The notes under the pieces are model-generated. The model was not told the DNA's origin. It did not search any database and was given only the letters and a program-made list of their open reading frames with translations. Of a DNA stretch of 64,000 nt, positions 32,111-40,813 are shown in pieces. The DNA comes from Pontibacter ummariensis (GTDB taxonomy: Bacteria > Bacteroidota > Bacteroidia > Cytophagales > Hymenobacteraceae). The number at the start of each line of letters is the position of its first letter. Positions within the stretch are counted from its first letter, which is position 1. Location: the NCBI RefSeq assembly GCF_900188175.1, contig NZ_FZOQ01000024.1, positions 1-64,000 on the forward strand, written 5' to 3'. A program made the translations under genes and the position numbers.

Positions 32111-34600
32111 TCAATTTCCTGTACGGTTCAGCTCCTCCAGGGTATTACGGCGGCGTTCTTCAACTTTCTGCCCTTTGCTAAAGTTATAGCGCAAAGACAG
32201 ACCAACATGCCGGGCGCGGAAGTACTGGTCGAAGTCGCTGATGTTGCCCTCTCCTACATCGGCAGCTATTAAGAGGCGCTGGCTCTTAAACACATCATTC
32301 ACGTTCAGGCTCAGGTCCAGCTTCTTATCCCAAAAGCTTTTCTTAAGCCCCAGGTGTACCCACCAGCGCGGCTCTACACGGTAAAGGGCATACGCGACGG
32401 GGCCGTTGTATACGGCGTTCACCTCCAGGCGCAGGTCCAGTGGCAGCAGAATATTGTGGTTCGACTGTAGCATGTAGTATACCTGGTCATTGATCACCTG
32501 CTCCTGATTGACGATAGTGCTGTACTCTTGATAAGACACCACCAGGGTATTGTTTGTGTCCCAGTTCTTCATGATCTTGAGGGGCACCACAGCCGTTAAT
32601 CCGAAGCTCTGCGACGCATCCACGTTCCCGATATAGTAAATGGTGGTAGCCGTCTCGGTATCAATCGCCGGTAACTCCGCAATAACGTCCTGGTTTCGCT
32701 GGTAATTCAGGATCAGGCTGTAGTTCTTCTGGTAAACCTGCGTGACGCTAAAAGCATGGGTATACTGCGAACGCAGGTAGGGATTGCCTTGCCAGTAGGT
32801 GTAGGGATCGCGGTAAGCGAAAAAAGGGTTCAACTGCCCGTAGTTGGGCCGCTGTAAACGGCGGCTGTAGCTGTAACTGATCTCGTAGCTATCGTTTACC
32901 TTTTGCTGTAGGAACACACTGGGGAACAGATTCAGATAATCGCGCTCCGTTACCTGCCCTGTTGTTTTAGACTCTCCTTCCGATACGGTCTGTTCTGCCC
33001 GCAAACCCGCCTGCAGGCTAAACCGCTCACTCAGTTTACTGCTCCAGTTAACATAGGCAGCGAAGATGTTTTCGTTATATATAAAGTGGTTCGTCCGCTT
33101 GATGTCCAGTATCGGCACCTCGCTATTATTGAAGTAAAAGCGGGAATCACTGTCTGATATCACCCGGCTGGCTTTTGCTCCCAACTCCAGTTTATGCCCC
33201 TCAGCAAAAGGTTTGGTGAAGTCTAGTTTGGCTGAATAAATGTCAAAGCCGTTTGGCGTGTCGGTATACAGGAAGTCCTGCAGCACCGGCTTGTCACTTG
33301 CCAGGGAGTCATAGTAGTTGTAAAAATTGGCGAACCCGTCGTTAGTAATGCGCACGTAATCCAGGTCTGCGGATAAAGTGGTGCCCAGGGTGTCGAACTT
33401 GCCCAGGTAGTGCAGGTTTGAGTTGAAGTTCGCGAAACGGTTTTCATTGTAGTTATTGGCCTCTATGTACAGGGCAGGCTGGTTCCGGTTGTTCCCGAGG
33501 TAAGTGTCCGTCAGGAAATCTGCCCACAGATAGTTGGTGCCGTAGTTTGCCACAAAACCAACGCTATGGCGGTCGTTCAGGCTGTAATCGGTGCCGAAGC
33601 GCACGATCGGAGGTCCCTTCACTTTGTAATTACCGGTAGCTACCTGATCAAAATAGATGGCGCTGTTTTCTCCCTGGAACACCCGCGTAAAAGTGGCCTC
33701 GCGCCCTCCTACCCGTTGAGCCATGTCCAGGCTCAGAAAGGAGTTCCACTTGCCTGTTTTATAGTTGATGTTGCCTCCTGTAGAGTATCCAAACTGCTTC
33801 CCGTTATAGGTAGCGCCAGCGTACACACTCCCGTTCATACCCCGCAGGTCGTTCTTTTTTAGGTTGATGTTCAGGATACCGGAAGAACCTTCGGCATCAT
33901 ACTTGGCAGAGGGATTGGTTATGATCTCGATGCTCCTGATGTTTTCGGCTGACATGCCCTCCAGCATGTTGCGCAGGTCCCGGGCGGAGAGATAGGTGAG
34001 CTTGCCGTCGAGCATTACGGTTACCCCTGCCCTACCGTTGAGCTGTATATTCCCTTCCTGGTCTATGTATACCCCCGGCGACTTGGCTAACACTTCATAA
34101 GCTGTACTGGCTGCTGCCAACGCAGTTCCTGCTATATTCACCACCATGCGGTCCGCCTCCTGTGTAATGGTAGGGCGCAAGGCTTCCACACTTACTTCTT
34201 TCAGCTGCGTGGCAACCGGACTCAGTTCTACAGGGGGTACCGATACCGTCAGGGCACCTTCCCTGAGAGTTACCTGCTGCACTGTCTTCGTCTTATACCC
34301 GATAAAGCTGAAGGTAAGGGAATAGGTACCTTGCGGGACGTTCGGAAAAGAGAAGTGGCCGCTTTCATCGGTCAGGGTACCGTCCTGGGCCTGCGTGCCC
34401 CCCTGTGGCAGCAGAGCAACTGTCGCGAAGGCAATGGGCGAACCGCTTAGCGAATCAGTCAGCACCCCGGAAATAGCTCCCTGGCTAACCGGGGCGGCCG
34501 TCGCTGCTGGGGCTTGGGGCTTATTCTGCCCACTGGTGGTAACAGAAAAGCTCAGGCAAAGGCATAGCTGCCCCATCAAAAAGAGGAGTCCTTTTTTCAT
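32111..34600 (-). CDS. TonB-dependent receptor-like outer-membrane protein with CarboxypepD_reg-like domain
   Basis: The protein has 829 residues. A signal peptide (1 to about 24) is followed by a carboxypeptidase-regulatory-like beta-sandwich (about 40-130: ISGVLTDSLSGSPIAFATVALLPQ ... YSLTFSFIGYKTK), a plug domain (about 135-240: LNGRAGVTVMLDGKLTYLS, IRSIEIITNPSAKYDAEGSSGILNINLKK) and a beta-barrel of the OMP_b-brl_3 type that ends GLSLRYNFSKGQ. There is no SusD partner next to it, so it is not a Sus-type uptake locus. The ligand is unknown. It is monocistronic by spacing. Confidence 0.9.
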   Translation of the reverse strand: MKKGLLFLMGQLCLCLSFSVTTSGQNKPQAPAATAAPVSQGAISGVLTDSLSGSPIAFATVALLPQGGTQAQDGTLTDESGHFSFPNVPQGTYSLTFSFIGYKTKTVQQVTLREGALTVSVPPVELSPVATQLKEVSVEALRPTITQEADRMVVNIAGTALAAASTAYEVLAKSPGVYIDQEGNIQLNGRAGVTVMLDGKLTYLSARDLRNMLEGMSAENIRSIEIITNPSAKYDAEGSSGILNINLKKNDLRGMNGSVYAGATYNGKQFGYSTGGNINYKTGKWNSFLSLDMAQRVGGREATFTRVFQGENSAIYFDQVATGNYKVKGPPIVRFGTDYSLNDRHSVGFVANYGTNYLWADFLTDTYLGNNRNQPALYIEANNYNENRFANFNSNLHYLGKFDTLGTTLSADLDYVRITNDGFANFYNYYDSLASDKPVLQDFLYTDTPNGFDIYSAKLDFTKPFAEGHKLELGAKASRVISDSDSRFYFNNSEVPILDIKRTNHFIYNENIFAAYVNWSSKLSERFSLQAGLRAEQTVSEGESKTTGQVTERDYLNLFPSVFLQQKVNDSYEISYSYSRRLQRPNYGQLNPFFAYRDPYTYWQGNPYLRSQYTHAFSVTQVYQKNYSLILNYQRNQDVIAELPAIDTETATTIYYIGNVDASQSFGLTAVVPLKIMKNWDTNNTLVVSYQEYSTIVNQEQVINDQVYYMLQSNHNILLPLDLRLEVNAVYNGPVAYALYRVEPRWWVHLGLKKSFWDKKLDLSLNVNDVFKSQRLLIAADVGEGNISDFDQYFRARHVGLSLRYNFSKGQKVEERRRNTLEELNRTGN

Positions 34601-34861
34601 AGTATAAAGATTAGAAGATGATGAATAAAATCGGGTGAGAGTAGCTGGCGCAAAAGAAAGACAAAGTACCTGTGCAGAGGTTGCACCCGCTAGTATATTT
34701 TTCTTTTCAGGTCTGCTCTTTACAGAAAGGCGTAGCTCTCCTGGCTCTGCTTTGAGGAGAGTTAAGGTCCTTTAACGCCGTGGTATTTGTAGAGGAGGGC
34801 TCGCCCAACAGTAGGCTTAAGTACCGTTGGTGTTTAGCTTATGTTCGGGCGGGCCTTTTAC

Positions 34862-37207
34862 TTACTCATCGTCCTTTAAAGACTCGATGGCCATGCCATG
34901 AATCTTTAAAGTGATGTACTTATCGATGCTGTTAAAATTATAGCCTTCTTCTCTGGCCTTCTTAATAAAGTCACTGTCTATGCCATGGATGCTGGCCGAC
35001 ACTGTTTTTTCCATGCTCAGGTTCTGGAAGCCGGCCTTTCGCAGGTCCTCCACGTAAGCTGCGTCCACCCCGTGGATCTGGGCAGACATAATATCCTCAA
35101 AGCTGAGGCCTTCGTAGCCCAGTGCTTTGATCCTTTTGATGGATGCTGGGTTCAACCCATGAATTTTAGCCTCAATATACTGATCCAGGCTCAGGTCATT
35201 TAGTCCCACCGACTGCAGGCTTTTGATGTAGGCCTCGTTTACGCCGTGTATCTTCAGCTCCATCATCTTTTCGAGGCTCAGTTCGCCAAAGCCCAGCGAC
35301 TGCATTTCTTTTATGTTCACCGGAGTGATGCCGTGAATTTTTGCTTCGATGATCTTGTCCATGGAGAGATTGGCGTAACCGGCTTTTCGCAAGTCTTCTA
35401 TAAAAGCTTTACTCACGCCATGAATCCTGGCTTCCATCATTTTATCCAGGCTTAGGTCCTTAAAGCCCAAAGCCTGCAGCTCCTGCACATACTCCTGGTC
35501 GATACCGTGAATGCTGGCCGACACAACCTCTTCTATGGTAGGTTTCCTGTTACTGTGCTGCCGGAACAAGGCCAGGTAATTTTGAAAGTCGGCCATACCG
35601 ATCCCATGGATAGCCAGTTCCTGCAGCCGTTCTCCCTCTATATGCTTGTAGTTCTTTTTCAGAAAGTCAACGTACTTCCGGTTTACGTCCCCAAAAAATA
35701 GGTGAAACATCAGGTTCTGTTCGTTGCTGTTGATGTCATTGTCCGCCAGGTATTTTCGAAAGGAGGCATCTTCTGTAAACGTGTACTTCCCCTGCCCCAC
35801 TTCGGCGTCCAGGTTGCCCGTCAGTTGTAGTGTCCCGGTTTCTTTCGTCAGCACAAAGGTGTCGTTCCCCTGCTTCTGGAACAGGCCTTTGTCGAAGCAC
35901 TGGGACATGTTCCAGCTCGAAGCTAGCTTGCTTCCTTTAAACTGGAGACAGTATTCCCCGTTTTCCTGACTGCTGTACCAGTAGCCCTTCGACATGTCTA
36001 CCTGTTTCCCTTGCATGTTAAGCGAAAAGCCTTTCTTCGGCCCTGCCAGTTCTGGCGAAGGTGGCAATGGCGCACCTGGTAAGGCTGAAGGCGCCCCAGG
36101 TTGTGCAGGTACACCAGCGGTGGGCGGCTCTGCACTGCTGTTCTCTGCATTGAGGTTCATGTACTTGCCCACTGACACTTCCCCAGTTGCCGTAGAAAGG
36201 GCTGTGAAAAGACTGTGCTGGCTGGCAGCCGGCTCATTGATCAGCAGCAGCGTCCCGAAAAACAGGGGCGCCATAAAAGCATATTTCCAATAGGCATGTG
36301 GCGTCGATCTTTTGGCGTTCATCATCATGATCCTTTGTTTTAAAAGCGATTGGTTATAGTTGGTGGTAATGGAGAGCGGCTTGTTCGGCACGGCTATCTG
36401 CAGAAGGCTCAGCTGGTACTGGTCTTTTTTAACCTGCTCTTTCTCCAGCAGCTGCGCATCGGTCTGGTACTCGTTGTTTTTCTCTATCTCCCTTTTCAGT
36501 AGCCAGACAAGCGGGTTAAACCACAGGATGATCACAGCCAGTTCTGCCAGCAGCAGGTCGAAGCTATGCCCCAGCCGGATGTGTATCTTCTCATGGGCAA
36601 TGATCTGCTCGTAGGTCTCGAAATCGTAGTCGTCGGGGTAGATAAAGATATAGTGGAAAAACGAGCAGGGGGCTTGCCTGCTGGCCGTGTTCACGATCAC
36701 GCACTCACCGTCCTCGACCTTGTCTGTCGCCGTGGTCGCCTTTAACAGGATACACCCTACCTGAAAGAGCAGGCTCAGGGAGAAGACTGCTACCCCAAAC
36801 AGGTATAGCAGCAACACCCAAAAGCCTAAGCTAAACCCGGTACTGGTATCGCTGCTCTGCTCTTGGGCAACCTGCTGCTGTACCACCTCTTCATAGGGCT
36901 GGCGCGGCAGGACAAGCTCATCTCCCTCGGGCATTGGGAGTGAAGGCGGCACAGCCCTTGTTTTCGCTACATCTTCTGTTACCTGAACCTTCTCCCTAGC
37001 GGCATGCTCCTGAAACAGGGTTTGCAGGTAGCCTTGCTGGTCTACGAGTTTGGGCAAGCTCACAAAAGGCAGTACAAAGGCCAGGGCGATACAGCCAATC
37101 AGGTAGATACGGTTTGCCGTGAAGAAGCTCTCCTGCTGGAGCAGCAACTTATAGAACAGAAAGGCAATGCCAATGGCGAAGGAGGCTTTTAGCAGTATCT
37201 CGATCAT
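34862..37207 (-). CDS. BlaR1-like M56 membrane metallopeptidase with IHG repeat tail
   Basis: The protein has 781 residues. The N-terminal part (1 to about 315) has four to five membrane segments and the gluzincin motif HEKIH at 205-209, as in BlaR1/MecR1 sensors that cleave the BlaI repressor. No penicillin-binding sensor domain follows. Instead there is a Pro-rich linker, a region with a FKGSKLASSWNMSQCF segment, then nine IHG-containing units (533-771), mostly exactly 29 residues long. The BlaI-like gene ends 12 bp upstream on the same strand, so both form one operon under a triple operator. The signal sensed is unknown. Confidence 0.88.
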   Translation of the reverse strand: MIEILLKASFAIGIAFLFYKLLLQQESFFTANRIYLIGCIALAFVLPFVSLPKLVDQQGYLQTLFQEHAAREKVQVTEDVAKTRAVPPSLPMPEGDELVLPRQPYEEVVQQQVAQEQSSDTSTGFSLGFWVLLLYLFGVAVFSLSLLFQVGCILLKATTATDKVEDGECVIVNTASRQAPCSFFHYIFIYPDDYDFETYEQIIAHEKIHIRLGHSFDLLLAELAVIILWFNPLVWLLKREIEKNNEYQTDAQLLEKEQVKKDQYQLSLLQIAVPNKPLSITTNYNQSLLKQRIMMMNAKRSTPHAYWKYAFMAPLFFGTLLLINEPAASQHSLFTALSTATGEVSVGKYMNLNAENSSAEPPTAGVPAQPGAPSALPGAPLPPSPELAGPKKGFSLNMQGKQVDMSKGYWYSSQENGEYCLQFKGSKLASSWNMSQCFDKGLFQKQGNDTFVLTKETGTLQLTGNLDAEVGQGKYTFTEDASFRKYLADNDINSNEQNLMFHLFFGDVNRKYVDFLKKNYKHIEGERLQELAIHGIGMADFQNYLALFRQHSNRKPTIEEVVSASIHGIDQEYVQELQALGFKDLSLDKMMEARIHGVSKAFIEDLRKAGYANLSMDKIIEAKIHGITPVNIKEMQSLGFGELSLEKMMELKIHGVNEAYIKSLQSVGLNDLSLDQYIEAKIHGLNPASIKRIKALGYEGLSFEDIMSAQIHGVDAAYVEDLRKAGFQNLSMEKTVSASIHGIDSDFIKKAREEGYNFNSIDKYITLKIHGMAIESLKDDE
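34899..35611 (-). repeat. Nine tandem IHG-motif units (29-residue period) in the M56 protein
   Basis: IHG recurs at residues 533, 566 and then every 29 residues to 769. The unit reads IHG-x5-(Y/F/I)-I/V-x2-L/M-x3-G-(F/Y/L)-x2-LS-x-(D/E)-K-x4-K. The DNA period is 87 bp. Each unit is probably a helix pair. Confidence 0.92.
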
Positions 37208-37219
37208 AGCGGTATAGGT

Positions 37220-37585
37220 TTAACTGTTTCGTTGGGACTTGATAATGCGCACAAGCTCGTCGATCTCTTCGTCTGAGAGTTTCTCTTCCCGGGCAAAATG
37301 TGAGATCATACGGGTGAAGGAATTGCCAAAGTACTTGCTTTTGATGGTGGCTACATCCTGCTTCCTGTACTCGGCCAGTGGAACCAAGGGGGTGTACTGG
37401 TACGTGTTCCCAATTTTCTCAGCGCTCAGGAAGCCCTTTTCGGTGAGGATCTTCACCATGGTGGCCACGGTGTTGTAATGCGGCTTGGGCTCCGGCAACT
37501 CATCGATGATGTCTTTGATAAAAGCCTTTTCGAGGTGCCAGACAGCCTGCATGATCTGCTCTTCTCTTTTTCCTAGTTTCTGCAT
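37220..37585 (-). CDS. BlaI/MecI/CopY-family transcriptional repressor
   Basis: The protein has 121 residues, the usual length. The N-terminal winged helix shows the family pattern KLGKREEQIMQAVWHLEKAFIKDIIDEL followed by YNTVATMVKILTEKGFL, and the C-terminal dimerisation helix region contains SHFAREEKLSDEEIDEL. It would repress its own operon with the M56 protease, which may cleave it on signal. Three palindromes upstream (37608-37663) are the likely operators, one of them overlapping a -7-like TAGTATTG. Confidence 0.93.
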   Translation of the reverse strand: MQKLGKREEQIMQAVWHLEKAFIKDIIDELPEPKPHYNTVATMVKILTEKGFLSAEKIGNTYQYTPLVPLAEYRKQDVATIKSKYFGNSFTRMISHFAREEKLSDEEIDELVRIIKSQRNS

Positions 37586-37607
37586 TGTGGTAAGGTTTGT
37601 TCAATAC

Positions 37608-37663
37608 TACTAATTAATTAGTAATTATACTAATACATTAGTACGATTCCTAATTAATTAGGA
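37608..37663. promoter_or_regulatory. Triple BlaI-type operator, three 16-bp palindromes at 20-bp spacing
   Basis: TACTAATTAATTAGTA (37608-37623), TACTAATACATTAGTA (37628-37643) and TCCTAATTAATTAGGA (37648-37663). The three starts are exactly 20 bp apart. The first overlaps the candidate -7 element (minus strand TAGTATTG at 37609-37602). They lie 23-78 bp upstream of the repressor start codon. Confidence 0.85.
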
Positions 37664-37780
37664 TTTACAGAGCAGAACATTTTTTACAGGAAAAGGAAAA
37701 GTCATAGCGACCCCGTCTCACATCCACCTTAATATACTTACTTATAACTACTTAAGCATACACACGGTGTTTAACGGGAG

Positions 37781-37837
37781 GCGGGAGCTGGTCTTGCCAG
37801 AATGACAGCGTCACCTTTCGGCATCACCAGCTCCCGC
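37781..37837 (-). terminator. Structured hairpin downstream of the FtsX-like permease gene
   Basis: Perfect 12-bp outer arms (GCGGGAGCTGGT and its complement) enclose smaller complementary pairs (TGCC/GGCA, TGA/TCA). It lies 12 bp after the stop codon and has no clear T run. Confidence 0.45.
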
Positions 37838-37848
37838 GTCAGTTGTCC

Positions 37849-40275
37849 TTACTCAAACCTCAGGTTAGTGACCGGGTTAGCAGTGGCTGCTTTCAGGGCC
37901 TGGTAGCTCACCGTTAAGAAGGCCACCAGGGCCGCAACCAGGCTCGCCACTAAAAACACCCACACAGGTATATCAATGCGATAGGCAAAGTCCTGCAGCC
38001 AGGTGTGCATGGCGTACCAGGCCAGCGGAAAGGCAATCAGGGCCGATACCAGGATCAGTAAGAGAAACTCCTTCGACAGCAGTGCCACGATCATCGAGTT
38101 TTCAGCACCCAGCACCTTCCGGATACCGATCTCTTTTTTACGGCGCTCGGCGGCGTAAGCGGCAAGGCCAAAGAGCCCCAGACAGGCCACAAAAATGGCA
38201 ATGCCGGTAAAGATCCAGAGCAGGGTTTTCAGCTTGTCCTCTGCCTTGTACATCTTCTGGAAGTTGTCATCCATAAAAATGTACTCGATGGGGTAATCCG
38301 GAGAAAAGGTGCTCCACACGTCCTTCACGTGGTCGATGGCCCCGGCAACGTTCTGGGCGTCGATCTTTACCGCCACCTTATGATAGGCCTCAGGAAAGAT
38401 CTGTAGCACCGTTGGCTCCACTTTGTCATACAGGCTCTTAAAATGGAAATCTTTCACTACCCCGATGATCTTCCCTTCTTTCAGTGAGTCCGGGTTCTCG
38501 TCGCTCCATACCTGCCACTGTAAAGGCTGTCCCAGTGCTTTCTCGGGCGTCCTATAGCCCAGTTCCCTCACAGCCGTCTCATTGATCATGAAGGCATGGT
38601 CCGTATCGGTCTTAAACTCTTTGGAGAACGGCCGCCCTGCAACCACTTTTACATCTAGGGTATTGAGATAATTATAGTCTATCATCAGCTGGGTAACCCC
38701 GTGGTGCACTTGCTCGCCGTTTCGGGGCACGATGATCCTATCTCCTGCCGTCGCATCGCCCGGAAAGCCATAGCCGATGGACACGTTCTTAATTTTGGGC
38801 GACTTTAACAGCTCCTGCTTAAAGGTCTCGTAGTTTTCGAACATCTGGTCCCCCCGCATCTGGAAAAACATGATCTGCTCTTTGTTAAAGCCCAGGTCTT
38901 TGTTGTGCAGGTAAGACACCTGCTGGTATACGATTCCGGCGCATATGATCAGAAAAATGGACAGGGCAAACTGCAGGACAATCAGGCCGTGCCGCAGCCA
39001 CTGTATCTTCCCTACCCTGCTATCGACCACCACCGCACTCTTCAGCACTTTTACAGGTTTAAAACCTGAGAGGACCATAGCAGGGTAAAAACCGGCCAAC
39101 ACGCCCACGACCACTGCCAGGACAAGCAACAGCAACAGAATAGCAGGATTCCCGAACACGTTGAACTCCATTTGCTTGCCTGCGAAGGCATTCAGGGTAG
39201 GCAAGAGCAGCGAGGCCAGGGCCGCCGAAAAGATGACGCTGATCAGGGTAAGCAGCAGGGTTTCGCTCAAAAACTGCGCGACCAACTGCCCTTTACTGGC
39301 CCCTACCGCTTTTCTCACCCCCACTTCTTTGGCCCGCTGGCTAGACTTGGCCGTGGACAGGTTCACGAAATTGAAGCAGGCAATGAGTAGGATGAAAACA
39401 GCGATGATGCTTAGGGCCTTTACATAGGTAATGTTTCCTCTGATAGCCTGGTCAAAACTAAAGCTGGCAGAATAGAGGTACACCTCCTCCAGCGGCTGGA
39501 AGACGGGCAGGTAATCGTAAGGCTGGTTTTTGTCGGGGTCTATCTGCTGCGCCACGATCTTTCGGAACTTTTCCTGCACAAATCCGGGGTCGGCCCCCTC
39601 TTTCAACTTAACATAAGTATAAAACTGCTGCCAACTCCACTTCTTCATTCGTTCGGCCGGGAGTTGCGCAGCCTCCATCGGAAGCACAAAGTTTACCGGC
39701 AGGTGAAATTTATCATTGCGCTCAAACACGCCCCGTACAATAAAAGGCTCTTTATTTACAGTCACCTTTCTGCCCACAGGATCCACCTCGCCGAACACAC
39801 GCTCCGCAAACCTGTCCGAGATCACGATAGAAGAGGGATCGGCCAGGGCTTTTTGGTGAGACCCGTATTTGAACGGAAGCTGAAACATCTCGAAAAAGCC
39901 CGGATCGGCATAGGTGCGTCCGTTTTCATAAATGCTCTTCTCCCCTACCTCTACCAGGTTATTTGCCTCAAACTGCAGCATCAGGATGCGTACGACTTTC
40001 TCCACCTCGGGGAAATTCTGCTCCAGGGTAGTGCCAAACATGGGCGGAACAGGGGCAATGACCTTCCCCGATTCTCTCGCCGACATGTCGTTATACAGGC
40101 GGTACACCCTGTCTCCCTCAGGCAGGAACTTATCATACTGCAGCTCGTCGTATACGAACAGGCCGATGAGCAAGCAGGCCGTCAGGCCCAGGGTAAGGCC
40201 AGACAGGTTGATAAAGGTAAAGGCCTTATGCCGGAACAGGTTGCGATAGGCGGTTTTAAAATAGTTTCTGAACAT
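37849..40275 (-). CDS. MacB/FtsX-type ABC transporter permease, full length
   Basis: The protein has 808 residues and eight membrane segments in two FtsX halves, each preceded by a large periplasmic MacB_PCD domain. The start MFRNYFKTAYRNLFRHKAFTFINL is characteristic of this Bacteroidota family. The first FtsX core is at about 285-425 (AKSSQRAKEVGVRKAVGASKGQL) and the second at about 690-800 (YAAERRKKEIGIRKVLGAEN). These permeases act with a separate ATPase in macrolide or peptide efflux or envelope mechanotransmission. No ATPase is adjacent. It is divergent from the two-component pair at 40.8 kb. Confidence 0.9.
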   Translation of the reverse strand: MFRNYFKTAYRNLFRHKAFTFINLSGLTLGLTACLLIGLFVYDELQYDKFLPEGDRVYRLYNDMSARESGKVIAPVPPMFGTTLEQNFPEVEKVVRILMLQFEANNLVEVGEKSIYENGRTYADPGFFEMFQLPFKYGSHQKALADPSSIVISDRFAERVFGEVDPVGRKVTVNKEPFIVRGVFERNDKFHLPVNFVLPMEAAQLPAERMKKWSWQQFYTYVKLKEGADPGFVQEKFRKIVAQQIDPDKNQPYDYLPVFQPLEEVYLYSASFSFDQAIRGNITYVKALSIIAVFILLIACFNFVNLSTAKSSQRAKEVGVRKAVGASKGQLVAQFLSETLLLTLISVIFSAALASLLLPTLNAFAGKQMEFNVFGNPAILLLLLVLAVVVGVLAGFYPAMVLSGFKPVKVLKSAVVVDSRVGKIQWLRHGLIVLQFALSIFLIICAGIVYQQVSYLHNKDLGFNKEQIMFFQMRGDQMFENYETFKQELLKSPKIKNVSIGYGFPGDATAGDRIIVPRNGEQVHHGVTQLMIDYNYLNTLDVKVVAGRPFSKEFKTDTDHAFMINETAVRELGYRTPEKALGQPLQWQVWSDENPDSLKEGKIIGVVKDFHFKSLYDKVEPTVLQIFPEAYHKVAVKIDAQNVAGAIDHVKDVWSTFSPDYPIEYIFMDDNFQKMYKAEDKLKTLLWIFTGIAIFVACLGLFGLAAYAAERRKKEIGIRKVLGAENSMIVALLSKEFLLLILVSALIAFPLAWYAMHTWLQDFAYRIDIPVWVFLVASLVAALVAFLTVSYQALKAATANPVTNLRFE

Positions 40276-40813
40276 AGTTTTGTGCTGTAGAAGTAATTAA
40301 GAAAATCTCTTTGTCAATGTAGCAGAAAGGAAAGCTAGTACAGGTACCTATTCTGCCTTTCTGATTTGCTTGTCGGTGGCCCTGTCCAGGCCCGGCACTC
40401 GCGTCCTGTCATCCGTGCTGGTACTACCGGGGCACTGTAGCACTGCCCACTAATGGTCATCCTTCGTGCTGATTCACAGGCTTCGGCGCAGCCCTTCTGG
40501 ATGTTCCTTCGTCTTCCTCCGACACAGCGGGGCATTGCTATAAAAAGCAGCTTTTTCATCGCCTTGTTATTAGTTGTTCCGGTCAGCTCTCTGAACGTGA
40601 AGCACTTTACCCAAGACCCGTACCACTTTATATAACTTATTGATAAACAGATACTAGTGCTTATGAAACTGATGCAATGGCGTGCATTTCCGCTCGCCAG
40701 GTGTGCGAATTCGCACGCTCTTTTTCCTGAGCAGGAAGCCCTAGCTTCTCGTAATCAAGGTGTTGTAGGTATGGCATAATTATAGTTTCTTGCCCCACTA
40801 TTATGATAGTCCT
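40276..40813. other. Intergenic region before the NtrC-like gene
   Basis: 538 bp without a gene I can support. Two short openings here have compositions unlike the neighbouring genes. I searched by eye for a sigma-54 GG-N10-GC promoter and found none. Confidence 0.5.

Noticed and set aside
32111-34600. Idea of a polysaccharide utilisation (Sus-type) locus
   Set aside because: No SusD-like lipoprotein or glycoside hydrolase gene is adjacent.
40335-40559. 74-codon minus-strand frame with start MKKLLFIAMPRC
   Set aside because: The composition is Arg/Cys-rich and unlike coding genes nearby; the opposite strand is equally open.
40769-40795. Sigma-54 promoter-like TGGCA...TTGC upstream of the NtrC-like gene
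   Set aside because: Spacing between GG and GC is 17 bp instead of 10.
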